Shown: one piece after another, positions 1 to 9,935 of the stretch
How the letters are laid out: every line of letters starts with the position of its first letter
How positions within the stretch are numbered: position 1 is the stretch's first letter
Source: Aquimarina longa SW024
GTDB lineage: Bacteria > Bacteroidota > Bacteroidia > Flavobacteriales > Flavobacteriaceae
Reading direction: 5' to 3'
Assembly (NCBI RefSeq): GCF_001401755.1
Contig: NZ_AVQK01000024.1
Location: 1-64,000, forward strand
DNA: 64,000 bases
Translations under genes and position numbers: made by a program
The notes under the pieces: model-generated
Databases searched by the model: none
The model's input: the letters and a program-made list of their open reading frames with translations, nothing else
What the model was told of the DNA's origin: nothing

Positions 1-2091
1 ATTCCTAATCATTTTGATCTAGATGGGGATAATGATGGTGTCTACGATATTGTGGAGACAGGAAATGGAGCATTTGATACCGATGGTGATGGAGTTGCTA
101 ATGGAGGAGTAGGTACAGATGGTATTCCGGATATAGTACAAAATGATATAGATGGAGCTCCAGTAACGACAAATCCACCGACTAGTGATGGTGATAGTAC
201 TCCAGATTATTTAGATATTGATGCGGATAATGATGGTATCCCAGATAATGTAGAATCCCAAACTACGGTAGGCTATGTAGCTCCAAGTGGAGTTGATAGT
301 GATGGTAATGGAGTTGATGATGCTTATGATAGTAATGGTACTGCTATTGCTCCAGAGAACACCGATGGAGTTGATACTCCAGATTATCAAGATACTGATA
401 GTGATGATGATGGTAAAAATGATACATTAGAAGCCAATGTAGGTACGTTTATAGGAACTGATACTGATGGTGATGGACTAGATGATGGTTTTGAGGGAGG
501 AAATCTTAATGATGAAGATGTTAATGATGAATTTGATAATGGTTCTATAGATACTCCTGATACTGATGGAGATGCACTAACAGGAGGAGATGTAGATTAT
601 CGTGATACTGGAGATTTAGACAATGATGGTATTCCAGATAATTTAGATTTAGATGATGATAATGATGGTATTTTGGATACTGTAGAAGATCCTAATTTAG
701 ATGGTGATAATGATCCTTATACTGAAAGCTCTCCAGGAGATAATGATAGTGATGGTGATGGTATTCCGAATTTCCAAGATATTGATAGTGATAATGATGG
801 TATTCCGGATAATGTAGAAGCTCAGACAACTAATGGATATATTTCTCCAACAGGAAATGATACCAATGCTAATGGATTAGATGATGCGTATGAAGGATCA
901 GGTAATGATGGGATTATACCTACAAATACTGATGGAGTTGATACTCCAGATTATATAGATGAGGATAGTGATAATGATAATGTCTCGGATATAACAGAAT
1001 CAGGGTTTGATGTTGCTAATGATCCAGGAGATGAAGATGGAGATGGATTATTGGATGACTATGAAGGAGATAATATTAATGATGGATTTGATACTAATGA
1101 TGAATTAGATGGAGGATCTACTGATATCCAAAATACGGATGGTATAGATGAAGTAGACTATCGAGATACTGATGATGATAATGATGGGGTGGATACTGTT
1201 AATGAAGATTATGATGAAAATAATGATCCTACAGATACTGATACTGATGGTGATGCTATTCCAGATTATTTAGATACTGATGATGACGGAGATGGAGTTG
1301 ATACAGTAAATGAAAATCCAAACTCAGATGAAGATGGAGACCCAAGAACAGGAAGTACTCAAGATACTGATGGCGATACTATTCCGGATTATTTAGATGT
1401 TGATGATGATGGAGATGGAGTTAATACAGTAAATGAAAATCCAAACTCAGATGGAGATGGAGATCCAACAACAGGAAATACTCAGGATACTGATGGAGAT
1501 GCTATTCCGGATTATTTAGATATCGATGATGATGGAGATGGAATTTATACTGCAAATGAAAATCCAAACCCAGATGGAGATGGAGACCCAACAACAGGAA
1601 ATACTCAGGATACTGATGGAGATGCTATTCCGGATTATTTAGATCCTGATGATGATGGAGATGGTATTCCTACTTCAGAAGAAAATTCAGATCCTAATAC
1701 TGATGGTAATCCAGATGATGCTTTAGATGCTGATGGTAATGGTATTCCTAATTACTTAGAACCTAATACACCTTCTACTGGAGGAGAGGACGGAATCTCA
1801 ATCTTTACAGGAATGTCTCCGAATGGAGATGGAGTTAATGATGTATTTGTGATTAGTGGAATTGAAAAATTAGAAAATACATTATCGATTTATAATCGTT
1901 GGGGTGTTAAAGTATATGGATCTAAAAACTATGGTAGAGATAACAATTTCTTTAGAGGAATGTCAACAGGTAGAAGTACAATAGAAGAAAAAGATGAATT
2001 ACCAGTAGGAACTTACTATTATGTACTTGAATATACCCTTGAGTCTGGAGAACAAAAAAGTAGAGCAGGATATTTATACATTAATAGGTAA
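1..2091 (+). CDS. Giant calcium-binding T9SS type B cargo/adhesin, C-terminal part (5' end outside window)
   Basis: The reading frame is open from base 1, so the gene starts upstream; the GTG at 52 is only an internal codon. Nearly 600 residues are acidic DxDxDG-type repeats (for example DNDGIPDN and [12 protein letters not shown]), as in thrombospondin type 3 and other calcium-binding surface proteins. The last 90 or so residues ([11 protein letters not shown], then YNRWGVKVY and a closing YLYINR) are the gliding-motility-type CHU_C domain, the T9SS type B sorting signal. The product should be exported by T9SS to the cell surface or medium. Three near-identical 41-residue units lie at 1309-1677. 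It is followed 78 bases later by a PorP/SprF gene, the usual partner of type B cargo. Adhesin function is inferred; the sorting domain is clear. Confidence 0.9.
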   Translation: MPNHFDLDGDNDGVYDIVETGNGAFDTDGDGVANGGVGTDGIPDIVQNDIDGAPVTTNPPTSDGDSTPDYLDIDADNDGIPDNVESQTTVGYVAPSGVDSDGNGVDDAYDSNGTAIAPENTDGVDTPDYQDTDSDDDGKNDTLEANVGTFIGTDTDGDGLDDGFEGGNLNDEDVNDEFDNGSIDTPDTDGDALTGGDVDYRDTGDLDNDGIPDNLDLDDDNDGILDTVEDPNLDGDNDPYTESSPGDNDSDGDGIPNFQDIDSDNDGIPDNVEAQTTNGYISPTGNDTNANGLDDAYEGSGNDGIIPTNTDGVDTPDYIDEDSDNDNVSDITESGFDVANDPGDEDGDGLLDDYEGDNINDGFDTNDELDGGSTDIQNTDGIDEVDYRDTDDDNDGVDTVNEDYDENNDPTDTDTDGDAIPDYLDTDDDGDGVDTVNENPNSDEDGDPRTGSTQDTDGDTIPDYLDVDDDGDGVNTVNENPNSDGDGDPTTGNTQDTDGDAIPDYLDIDDDGDGIYTANENPNPDGDGDPTTGNTQDTDGDAIPDYLDPDDDGDGIPTSEENSDPNTDGNPDDALDADGNGIPNYLEPNTPSTGGEDGISIFTGMSPNGDGVNDVFVISGIEKLENTLSIYNRWGVKVYGSKNYGRDNNFFRGMSTGRSTIEEKDELPVGTYYYVLEYTLESGEQKSRAGYLYINR
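1309..1677 (+). repeat. Three tandem 123-bp coding repeats
   Basis: Three in-frame units of 41 codons each (1309-1431, 1432-1554, 1555-1677) begin NENPN and contain DTDGD, then IPDYLD, then DDDGDG. The units are highly similar in DNA and in protein, which suggests recent unit duplication inside the calcium-binding stalk of the adhesin. Copy number may vary between strains. Confidence 0.88.
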
Positions 2092-2107
2092 CATTAAAAT
2101 TTAAATT

Positions 2108-2138
2108 TCTCACGAGTAGTATTTTATTACTCGTGAGA
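2108..2138 (+). terminator. Hairpin between adhesin and porP-like gene
   Basis: Perfect 11-bp arms (TCTCACGAGTA and its complement) enclose a 9-nt loop, 16 bases after the adhesin stop. There is no T-run after it, so it may be an attenuating or mRNA-stabilising hairpin rather than a full terminator. Confidence 0.5.
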
Positions 2139-2169
2139 TATACTAGAAATATTAAATTAAAAGAAGCTG

Positions 2170-3126
2170 ATGAGAAAAATATACACCATAATTGTTACAG
2201 CACTTTTGAGTATTGTGTTTTATACTAGTAATGCGCAACAGGATGCTCAATATACCCAATATATGTATAATACAGTTAGTGTTAATCCAGCCTATGCAGG
2301 TAGTCGTGGAGTACTCAGTATTACGGGGCTTCATCGTAGTCAGTGGGTTGGGTTGGAAGGAGCTCCTCGTACACAGACATTAACACTTAATACTCCTTTA
2401 GGTGATACAGAACGTTTAGGATTAGGGTTATCAATAATAAATGATGAAATAGGTCCTACTGATGAAACTTATTTTGATATTGATTTTTCTTATACGATTC
2501 CTACTTCTGAAAAAGGGAAGCTAAGTTTGGGTATTAAAGCAGGAGGTCATCTATTAAATGTTGATTTTCAGCGTTTATCTCGTTTAAATGGTAATGATGC
2601 TTTATTTGAGAGTAATGTAGATAATAAATTCAGCCCTAATGTCGGTATTGGAGTGTATTATCATACTAATAAATTTTATTTTGGTTTAAGTGCCCCTAAT
2701 TTATTAGAGACTGATCATTTTGATGAAAGTACTACTAGGACTAATAGTAATGCTACTAGTTTTTTGGCAGAAGAACGTGTTAATTATTATATGATTGCAG
2801 GTAAGGTCTTTGATTTAAGTGATACTATAAAATTTAAACCTGCAGTGTTAGGAAAGTTAGTTTTTGGAGCTCCTTTACAAGTAGATGTTTCGGCTAATTT
2901 TTTATTATATGAACGATTAACACTGGGAGCTGCTTATCGTTGGAGTGCTGCATTTAGTGGTATTGTAGGCTTTCAAATATCGGATGGATTAATGATTGGT
3001 TTTGCATATGATAGAGAGATTACAGAATTGGGTCAAACACAATTTAATGATGGTAGTTATGAAGTAATGTTACGCTTTGAACTCTTCAAAAAATACAATA
3101 GAATGTTAACACCACGTTTCTTCTAG
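2170..3126 (+). CDS. PorP/SprF family type IX secretion membrane protein
   Basis: The 318-residue protein has a signal peptide ending at SNAQ. It then shows the PorP/SprF opening QDAQYTQYMYN, followed by VNPAYAGSRG and LHRSQWVGLEGAP, and continues as a beta-rich outer-membrane barrel. Members of this family sit in the outer membrane and, in Flavobacterium, are needed for secretion or surface attachment of the type B cargo encoded next to them (SprF for SprB). Here it directly follows a type B cargo gene and precedes an OmpA/PD40 gene, the standard three-gene module. Which cargo it serves is inferred from adjacency. The family call is firm; whether it is the core PorP or a cargo-specific SprF paralogue cannot be decided here, and the context favours the paralogue. 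Confidence 0.93.
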   Translation: MRKIYTIIVTALLSIVFYTSNAQQDAQYTQYMYNTVSVNPAYAGSRGVLSITGLHRSQWVGLEGAPRTQTLTLNTPLGDTERLGLGLSIINDEIGPTDETYFDIDFSYTIPTSEKGKLSLGIKAGGHLLNVDFQRLSRLNGNDALFESNVDNKFSPNVGIGVYYHTNKFYFGLSAPNLLETDHFDESTTRTNSNATSFLAEERVNYYMIAGKVFDLSDTIKFKPAVLGKLVFGAPLQVDVSANFLLYERLTLGAAYRWSAAFSGIVGFQISDGLMIGFAYDREITELGQTQFNDGSYEVMLRFELFKKYNRMLTPRFF

Positions 3127-3250
3127 ATAACAAATCACATTTTAATCAAAGATGAGAGATATTAAGATTCAAGATATTAAAATAGTTTAATAAAAAGTTA
3201 ATCTTCTTATAAAACTCAGTTTTTAGATTCAAGATAAAAATGACAACATT

Positions 3251-5221
3251 ATGAATTTGAACAAATACTTTATAAATATAACGTTAAGTATATTAGTATC
3301 AAGCATAGCTTTTTCTCAAGAAAAACGTTTAGCAAAAGCTGATGAAAACTTTAAGAATTATGCGTTTGTTGATGCCCGAAAAATTTATCACGAAGTTGCA
3401 GAGAGTGGATATGAATCTTCTGATCTGTTAAAAAAATTAGGGGATTCATACTATTTTAATGCAGAATTAGAAAATGCAATTCCTTGGTACGAAAAATTGA
3501 TTAATTCTTATGAAAAAGAAGTAGATCCAGAATATTTGTTTAGATATTCACAAAGTTTAAAAAGTATAGAAAGATACAATGAGGCAGATAATGTAATGGA
3601 GAAATTTAATAGGATTACAGGAAATGATCAACGGGCAAATTCTTTTATGAAAACAAAAGATTATCTGAAGTTTATTGAAATGCAATCAGGTAAATTTCGA
3701 TTATTAAAACTAGGGATGAATTCAAAGTACTCAGACTATGCGCCAAGTTTTGATCATCATGGAAATCTAATATTTGCATCTTCTAGAGGCGGAGGTAGTG
3801 GTTTAAGTAAAACTATACACGAATGGAATGAAATGCCATTTCTGGATTTATTTTCATCTCCTATTATCGAGGATAACGGGATTTTAAAATCTCCAAAAAA
3901 GTTAAAAGGAAAAATAAATACAAAGTTCCATGAATCTTCAACTTCATTCAGTAAAGATGGACAAACAGTATATTTTACAAGAAATAATTATACTAAGAAA
4001 AAGTTAGGTTCTAATCAAGAAGGAACTATTTTATTAAAATTGTACAGAGCTACATTAAAAAATGATAAATGGGTTGATATCGAAGAATTATCTTTTAATA
4101 GTAATGAATACTCTGTAGCACACCCTTCATTAAGTGCTGATGGAAAAAAGTTATATTTTGCTAGTGATATGCCAGATAGTAGAGGGTTGTCTGACTTATA
4201 CGTTGTTGACGTAAATTCAGATGGAAGTTTTGGTCAACCAGTAAATTTAGGAGATAAAATTAATACAGAAGGAAGAGAAACATTTCCATATATTAGTAAT
4301 TCTGGAGAATTGTATTTTGCGAGTGATGGACATGTCGGCTTAGGAGGATTAGATATATTTGTATCAGTAGTAGAAGAATTTGGTTTGTTTTCTATCCCGT
4401 ATAATGTTGGAAAGCCTGTGAATAGTTCTGAGGATGATTTTAGTTTTGTGATAAATGAGGGCACAAAAATTGGATATTTTTCAAGTAATCGTGCAGGAGG
4501 AAAAGGGAACGATGATATTTATAGTTTTAAACAAACAGATAATTTAATAACTTCTTGTAATCAATATGTAAAAGGAGTAATTACAGATGCTAATTCTAAA
4601 GAAATTTTAGCAAATTCAGAAGTGATCTTATTAGATGATACGAATAATGAATTACAACGTACAGTTACTGATTTAAGTGGAGTTTATAAATTTGATCTAC
4701 AGTGTGAAAAACCGTACATTGTCAGAGCAAGTAAAGATTCATATGGTTCTACAGAAGCTATCCTTAACACCAATAATGCGTTAGAATATGAACATAATTT
4801 GGCATTACAACTTAACAAAGGAGGATTAAGTAGAAAAGAAATGAAACCAGGAAATGATTTAGCAAAATTATTAGATTTAGAAATGATATATTTTGATTTA
4901 GACAAATCCATTATACGTTCAGATGCTAAAGTAGAATTAGAAAAAATTATAGTAACATTAAAAAAATATCCTAATCTGAGGATTGATGTACGATCACATA
5001 CAGATAGTAGAGCAGATGATAATTATAATATGTATTTAAGTGAGCGTCGAGCAAAAAGTACTATTGCATATATTATTAAAAAAGGAGGTATTCATAAATC
5101 TCGTATAACTGGTAGAGGTTATGGAGAAACAGCATTGATTAACAAATGTGAAAATTCGATACCTTGTAGTGATGAAGAACATCAACTTAATCGTAGAAGT
5201 GAGTTTATTATTATAGAATAA
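3251..5221 (+). CDS. OmpA-family protein with TPR, PD40 repeats and peptidoglycan-binding domain (PorE-like)
   Basis: The 656-residue secreted protein has a signal peptide ending near AFSQ. TPR-like helices occupy about 25-140 and WD40-like/PD40 beta-propeller repeats about 160-425 (ASSRGGGSGLS, YFASDMPDSRGLSD, YFSSNRAGGKGNDDI). A carboxypeptidase-regulatory-like segment lies near 440-515. A C-terminal OmpA domain covers about 540-656, with IYFDLDKSIIRSDA and the peptidoglycan-binding stretch with RSHTDSR, LSERRA and NRRSEFII. This is the architecture of PorE and its paralogues, which tether T9SS parts to the cell wall. It closes the adhesin-PorP-OmpA module. Many genomes carry several paralogues, so the core PorE assignment is not made. 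Confidence 0.9.
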   Translation: MNLNKYFINITLSILVSSIAFSQEKRLAKADENFKNYAFVDARKIYHEVAESGYESSDLLKKLGDSYYFNAELENAIPWYEKLINSYEKEVDPEYLFRYSQSLKSIERYNEADNVMEKFNRITGNDQRANSFMKTKDYLKFIEMQSGKFRLLKLGMNSKYSDYAPSFDHHGNLIFASSRGGGSGLSKTIHEWNEMPFLDLFSSPIIEDNGILKSPKKLKGKINTKFHESSTSFSKDGQTVYFTRNNYTKKKLGSNQEGTILLKLYRATLKNDKWVDIEELSFNSNEYSVAHPSLSADGKKLYFASDMPDSRGLSDLYVVDVNSDGSFGQPVNLGDKINTEGRETFPYISNSGELYFASDGHVGLGGLDIFVSVVEEFGLFSIPYNVGKPVNSSEDDFSFVINEGTKIGYFSSNRAGGKGNDDIYSFKQTDNLITSCNQYVKGVITDANSKEILANSEVILLDDTNNELQRTVTDLSGVYKFDLQCEKPYIVRASKDSYGSTEAILNTNNALEYEHNLALQLNKGGLSRKEMKPGNDLAKLLDLEMIYFDLDKSIIRSDAKVELEKIIVTLKKYPNLRIDVRSHTDSRADDNYNMYLSERRAKSTIAYIIKKGGIHKSRITGRGYGETALINKCENSIPCSDEEHQLNRRSEFIIIE

Positions 5222-5381
5222 TTTTATATTTGTTAACAAACATTCCTCACATCAAGAACCGATTAATTCCTTTGACTAACGAAGCGAAAAAAGACTGAAA
5301 AAGTAAAAAAGTGATTAACTGAATATTAATAACTAAATTTGACGCTAGTCGAGATTACAGGAAATTCTTGAGAAATATTAA

Positions 5382-5658
5382 TTTATAGGAAAAAGGCCTT
5401 ATCTCAAATCAAATGGACTAGGAGGATTTTTCGTTACAATATTAATAGCATTAGTTGGTTTAGTGTTATACTTAAATGAAAATCAAATAAGTGATTTTAA
5501 TCCTTTAAAAGATTTAATGAATCTAACTTCTTTAAGTTTAGTATTTAATATAAAGGTCATTATCTATTTACAAAGTCGTCAAATCTTTTGATTTAGTATT
5601 AAAAGAAAAAATTAAAACAAAATATAAAAGATTTGGCTTGTTGCTAAACCGAAAATAA
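5382..5658 (+). pseudogene. Decayed leucine-rich-repeat (internalin-like) gene remnant
   Basis: The stretch 5382-5591 reads through to TGA and contains LYLNENQISDFNPLKDL followed by NLTSLSL. This matches the 22-residue bacterial LRR consensus (N-Q-I-S-D-x-x-P-L-x-x-L-x-N-L). The frame then shifts: the +1 frame from 5590 gives DLVLKEKIKTKYKRFG and ends at a TAA at 5656-5658. It has no start codon, is far shorter than any LRR protein and carries at least one frameshift, so I read it as the tail of a dead gene. The rest of 5222-5773 holds nothing else I can identify. Confidence 0.55.
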
Positions 5659-5773
5659 TTGCTTAATTTATGCCATAATTGTCATATATTTAGTGTTATT
5701 GTAATTTATCACAACTATAATCTAATAAATAATGCTTGTTGTTTATGGCATTTAAAAATAACACAATATAATA

Positions 5774-6589
5774 ATGAAAAAAGCTCAGGAATGGTTCGAT
5801 TATGGTATTGAACTGGCAAAAGATTTTGGTCCTAAACTTATTACGGCCATTCTTATTTATAGTATAGGTTCGTGGATAATTAAGAAACTGATTGGTAGTA
5901 TAGATAAGATAATGTCTAAAAGTAAGTATGATGAATCTTTGCAGAAATTTTTATTAAACTTAATTACTTGGGCGCTAAAAATATTTTTAATTATTATTGT
6001 AATCTCTAGGTTAGGGGTAGATGTTACTACTTTTGCAGCAGTTGTAGCTGCTGCTGGTTTGGCAATAGGATTAGCACTACAAGGATCCTTATCAAATTTT
6101 GCAGGAGGGGTACTTATTATGATTTTTAAACCCTATAAAATAGGGGATCTGATAGAAGCTCAAGATGTTTTAGGAGTTGTTAAAGAAATTGAGATTTTTA
6201 CAACTAAACTAATTACTCCCGAAAACAAGTTAGCGATAATTCCTAATGGAGTGTTGGCTAATGGAAATATTGTTAATTATACAGCAGAAGGGATGATAAG
6301 AGTAGATCTTACTATTGGTATTGGTTATGATGAAGATATGAAAAAAGCAAAAGAGGTGTTATTATCAGTTTTAACTTCTAACCCTAAAATATTAAAAAAT
6401 CCTGCTCCTTCAGTAAATGTAATTGAATTGGGAGAAAGCTCTGTAGACCTAGCAGTACGCCCTTATTGTAAACCAGAAGATTATTGGGATGTATATTTTG
6501 CGACTCTAGAGAATAGTAAGCTAGCTTTAGATGCTGCAGGTATAGAAATACCTTATCCGCATTCTGTTGAAATCCAAAAAGAAGGATAA
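5774..6589 (+). CDS. Small-conductance mechanosensitive channel (MscS family)
   Basis: At 271 residues it has the compact MscS layout. Three N-terminal membrane helices lie at about 20-110. The pore helix is rich in alternating Gly/Ala (AAAGLAIGLALQGSLSNFAGG), followed by the beta domain (IFKPYKIGDLIEA, then IPNG and NYTAEG) and the alpha/beta cytoplasmic vestibule. It opens on membrane stretch and releases solutes during hypo-osmotic shock. The gene appears to be monocistronic: a decayed gene lies upstream and a 1.7 kb gene-poor region downstream. Codon use matches its neighbours. Confidence 0.95.
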   Translation: MKKAQEWFDYGIELAKDFGPKLITAILIYSIGSWIIKKLIGSIDKIMSKSKYDESLQKFLLNLITWALKIFLIIIVISRLGVDVTTFAAVVAAAGLAIGLALQGSLSNFAGGVLIMIFKPYKIGDLIEAQDVLGVVKEIEIFTTKLITPENKLAIIPNGVLANGNIVNYTAEGMIRVDLTIGIGYDEDMKKAKEVLLSVLTSNPKILKNPAPSVNVIELGESSVDLAVRPYCKPEDYWDVYFATLENSKLALDAAGIEIPYPHSVEIQKEG

Positions 6590-7536
6590 AAATATAGGGC
6601 ATTTATTTGTACTATAGTATTTAGGAGGCTGTTATAGAATATAATGTTGCTGTTTTTAGATTAGATTTGGCATTAGTATAATTTAATATTCTCAGTTTTA
6701 ATTTCTAGACTTTTAAGATACACTTGTACATTTATGAATTGAACAATATTTCAATTTTATTGTATCATTTTAGTAGGTTTATCAAAATAATAGATGTGCT
6801 TATTTAATGCAAAGAAAAAGTAATTAAGTTTGTTTTTGATACTTTAGACACATCCCTGAATCTATTTCTTTTTTAGATAAGAAGAATACTGTACTAAGTA
6901 ATTCAAAAAATAATTTAGAATCAAATATTTACTTTATCATCACTAAACCATTACTAGATAGATTAACCGTTGTATAGGTTTTAGAGAGACTTTATAATAT
7001 TATTTTATTAGGTATAAGGTAATAACATTTACAATTAAAGAGTATAGTGTTTTTTGAAGTTTATTTAGTGTAACATGGCATAATTTCTATCCAAGGTATA
7101 GGTTTTACGAAGAATTAGAAGTAATTGATAGTTCTTTTTTGTGAATAAAAACTCATTTTTTAACATAATAACCAGAAAATCTATTTTGTTTATGGAATAA
7201 TTAACAAACAAATTTACTTTTGTTAAATTTTTAACTTATTGGTTTTTAAATACTTATAAGTTTATTTATTGATGCACTATTTCGTTTTTATAATTGGGTT
7301 TATTTATTTAATTTTTATGGTAAAACCAGAATTATTATGTGGTGTTTTAATACGAGATTTTGATAAATAGTCTGTATATTTAAGTATTGATTTGATGTAG
7401 TAAAAGAGACATTAATTATTAAATCAAAACAGTAAAACACTGATATATTTTTAAATGTTTTTTATACGCATACAAGTATGTAGTAGTTGTTTTTTTAAAG
7501 AAATATTAATCTCTAAAAATGACAACACAATAGAGC

Positions 7537-7579
7537 ACCTTGTGATTGTAAAACTTTGGCGAGCCAACATAATCAAGGT
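7537..7579 (+). other. Two-level foldback element
   Basis: An outer pair ACCTTG/CAAGGT (7537-7542 and 7574-7579) encloses an inner pair TTGG/CCAA around CGAG. The sequence is noticeably richer in G and C than the surrounding gap. It could be part of a structured RNA or a relic. No known RNA family was recognised. Confidence 0.3.
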
Positions 7580-8000
7580 ATGAATAACGGTTAATTTAAA
7601 TAAGTCAATAATGTTATGTGAAGACTATTTGGTAATATCCTGAATTGTAGATCTTAATTTTAGATTGTTTTAGTGATATTATATGTAATGGCATATAAAT
7701 TTTATTCTTCTATATTCATTTAAAGAAAAATATAAATATTATTTATATTTTTTGAGACTTTCCACCGTATTTTTTAAATAATCATTTTAATACGCTTTGC
7801 TTTATATATTAAAGTATATGTTGTAGTCTAGTTAATTATTAATTTAATTAAATATAAGTTATAAATGAATTGGAATAGATATAATAATAACACATTAGAT
7901 AAAATATTCTAGAATTTTAATTCTAGAACAAATGAAAAAGAAAAATTATATTAACTATTATTAATTAGTTAAAAAGTACATTTTGACAATGTGTTTACTT

Positions 8001-8041
8001 AAACCTTCCGTTTTTAGGGGTAATTTCGGGAGGTTTTTTTT
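8001..8041 (+). terminator. Rho-independent terminator without an obvious upstream gene
   Basis: The arms AAACCTTCCG and CGGGAGGTTT (one G-U pair) are followed by seven or more T. The nearest upstream plus-strand CDS ends 1.4 kb earlier at 6589, so the terminator probably serves a non-coding or very short transcript, or blocks read-through into trmH. Confidence 0.7.
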
Positions 8042-8282
8042 GAAAACATTTCGTAAATATATAATATTAATTTGTTCTAAAAAAATAGATACATAGATAT
8101 GATACTCATTTTTAGGTGTTTTACTTGTATTGTATGTTTTTTTTGCAAAATGTAGATTAATATTATTGAAGTTACTAAAATATAAGTTCAATTTAAGTAG
8201 ATTGTTGAGAGCTGTCAGATATTACTATTATCAGGCAGTTCTTTTTTTATTTAAGTGTGAATGTTTTTATATTTTAGCGGTT

Positions 8283-8942
8283 ATGATAGATATAAAACTT
8301 CTTGAGTATTTAGAATCTTTTCTTACTCCAAGACGGCAAGGATTAAATAAAACAGTTCTTGATCAACGTACAAATCATTTTACTATTGCGATAGAAGACG
8401 TGTATCAGTTGCATAATACAAGTGCGGTAATACGTAGTTGTGATGTTTTTGGAATCCAGAATGTTCATGTTATAGAAGAGATAAATGTAAAGCGAATTGA
8501 TCGTGAGATAGCAATGGGAGCTCAAAAATGGGTAGATATTAATCGTTATGCTACTACTAAGAATTGTATTAATTCGTTAAAAAATAAAGGATACCAAATT
8601 GTAGCAACTACACCTCATGATGGTTCTAAAGTTTTACAAGATTTTGATGTAACCAAACCGGCTGCCTTTTTTTTCGGGAAAGAACAACATGGATTAAGTG
8701 ATCTGGTGTTGGATGCTGCAGATAGTAAGTTGTATATTCCGATGGTGGGTTTTACAGAAAGTTTAAATATATCAGTCTCTGCTGCAATTATATTACAATA
8801 TGTTACTTCTAAATTAAGAGAAACTGATATTAAATGGCAATTATCCGAAGAAGAAAAATTAGAAAAACGAATGGAATGGGCTAAGAAAGTGATTAAGAGT
8901 CATGAGCAAATTATTACATATTATTATGATAAACGAATATAA
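8283..8942 (+). CDS. trmH: tRNA (guanosine-2'-O-)-methyltransferase TrmH (SPOUT family)
   Basis: The 219-residue SPOUT methyltransferase methylates the 2'-OH of G18 in tRNA using S-adenosylmethionine. N-terminal residues FLTPRRQGLNKTVLDQRTNH and the stretch LHNTSAVIRSCDVFG are typical of TrmH. The knotted SAM site shows FFFGKEQHGLSD and IPMVGFTESLNISVSAAIIL. The ATG at 8283 is chosen because the family begins at this point. The frame is open back to 8130, but those 51 extra residues are low-complexity and unlike the family. It is a single gene with no partner on either side. A second SPOUT enzyme, TrmL, is encoded at 27083. Confidence 0.93.
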   Translation: MIDIKLLEYLESFLTPRRQGLNKTVLDQRTNHFTIAIEDVYQLHNTSAVIRSCDVFGIQNVHVIEEINVKRIDREIAMGAQKWVDINRYATTKNCINSLKNKGYQIVATTPHDGSKVLQDFDVTKPAAFFFGKEQHGLSDLVLDAADSKLYIPMVGFTESLNISVSAAIILQYVTSKLRETDIKWQLSEEEKLEKRMEWAKKVIKSHEQIITYYYDKRI

Positions 8943-9044
8943 TTAATTTATATTTTTTCGTTGTATCAAGATTTATAAGTAAGCTAGAATTTAAAAATCT
9001 TTTTCTGAGGGTTGATAAGAAAAGAAGTATAAATAAAGAAGAAA

Positions 9045-9812
9045 TTACTTTCTATCCAATATCTTATATTCTTCATAACACTCACTTATAGCATCAAGAA
9101 TTTGAAGGTCATTTGCAAATTTTATAAAATCGATTGAGTAATTGCAATTCCGTAAGATTTCGTCAATATCCAGACGTTCTACTTGTAATAAAGCCATTAA
9201 AGTAGCTCTGTCGAATTTAGTTTCTAAAAGATTTCTGATTTCATCATCTTTCTTCATCTTCCGTAATTTTCTCAATTCTTTTGATCGTTTACTGAATATG
9301 TTATATAAAAAATCAGCAGGATTAAAGATGGCTCCTAATACTTTGTTTACAGCTCCGGGTTGTTTACTTCCTCCTTCATAACCAGAATTTAGCCCAGAAA
9401 TACTATATCTATAGTTATTGTAGACAGGGATTCTTTTTGCATCAATCTCTAGATAACCTGTAAGTTGCACATCTGCTACAACAACTTCTTCTAGGGCAAT
9501 TCCTAATTCGGTCATTTTGATTTTAACTTCTCCAAATTTCACCCAATCATTAGTTACTCTTATTTGTAGTGGCTTATAGCCTATGTATGAGAAGTATAAT
9601 GTATCGTTTACTTTGGCATTGATATTAAAAGCACCTTCTTTGTCAGTAATGGTTCCAATTACTTGACTAAGATTAACGAGGTGTACATTTTCTAATACTT
9701 GATCAGTAGCAGCATTTAATACTTTTCCTGAAACAGTACTCGAATCAGTATTTTCTTGGCCGTAAGTTACTAAGCCTATCAATAGTGTTATATAAAAAAA
9801 TATTTTTTTCAT
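9045..9812 (-). CDS. Secreted carboxypeptidase-regulatory-like domain protein
   Basis: The start is placed at 9812 so that the protein opens with a clean signal peptide (MKKIFFYITLLIGLVTYGQ), giving 255 residues; an ATG six codons further upstream would spoil it. Residues about 28-110 form a CarboxypepD_reg-like beta sandwich (VSGKVLNAATDQVLENVHL, GTITDKEGAFNI, YFSYIGYKPLQ, LEEVVV), the fold also found at the N-terminus of TonB-dependent receptors. The C-terminal half is helical and charged, with no recognised family. The protein is probably periplasmic or attached to the outer membrane. Function unknown; such stand-alone proteins are common in Flavobacteriia. Confidence 0.8.
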   Translation of the reverse strand: MKKIFFYITLLIGLVTYGQENTDSSTVSGKVLNAATDQVLENVHLVNLSQVIGTITDKEGAFNINAKVNDTLYFSYIGYKPLQIRVTNDWVKFGEVKIKMTELGIALEEVVVADVQLTGYLEIDAKRIPVYNNYRYSISGLNSGYEGGSKQPGAVNKVLGAIFNPADFLYNIFSKRSKELRKLRKMKKDDEIRNLLETKFDRATLMALLQVERLDIDEILRNCNYSIDFIKFANDLQILDAISECYEEYKILDRK

Positions 9813-9935
9813 GTACATATCTAATAACATTCAATTTATGAATAAGATACTATATAAAAATCACGCCAAAAATCATATTACGTTATATTTCCTCTATTTT
9901 TTAATAAAACTATTAGAAAAATAGAGGATTATTTT

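Larger units (their letters stand above)
6590..8282. other. Long AT-rich gene-poor interval
   Basis: I see no convincing protein gene in these 1.7 kb. Two signals stand out: a GC-richer foldback at 7537-7579 and a strong terminator at 8001-8041 with no gene in front of it. A TACTTTTG matching the Bacteroidota -7 consensus lies at 7215-7222. Together these leave room for an untranslated transcript, but nothing more can be claimed. The reading frame 8130-8282 in front of trmH is taken as non-coding leader. Confidence 0.6.

Noticed and set aside
1..2091. Reading the acidic repeats as a dockerin or RTX toxin
   Set aside because: The DxDxDG units follow the thrombospondin-type-3-like spacing, RTX nonapeptides (GGxGxDxUx) are absent, and the C-terminus is a T9SS sorting domain.
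7200..7300. Possible gene start after the TACTTTTG element at 7215-7222
   Set aside because: No open frame of useful length follows, and no -33 element lies at the usual spacing.
8130..8282. N-terminal extension of TrmH by 51 residues
   Set aside because: The extra residues are low-complexity and Phe/Tyr/Leu-rich and do not match the family, whose proteins begin at the ATG at 8283.
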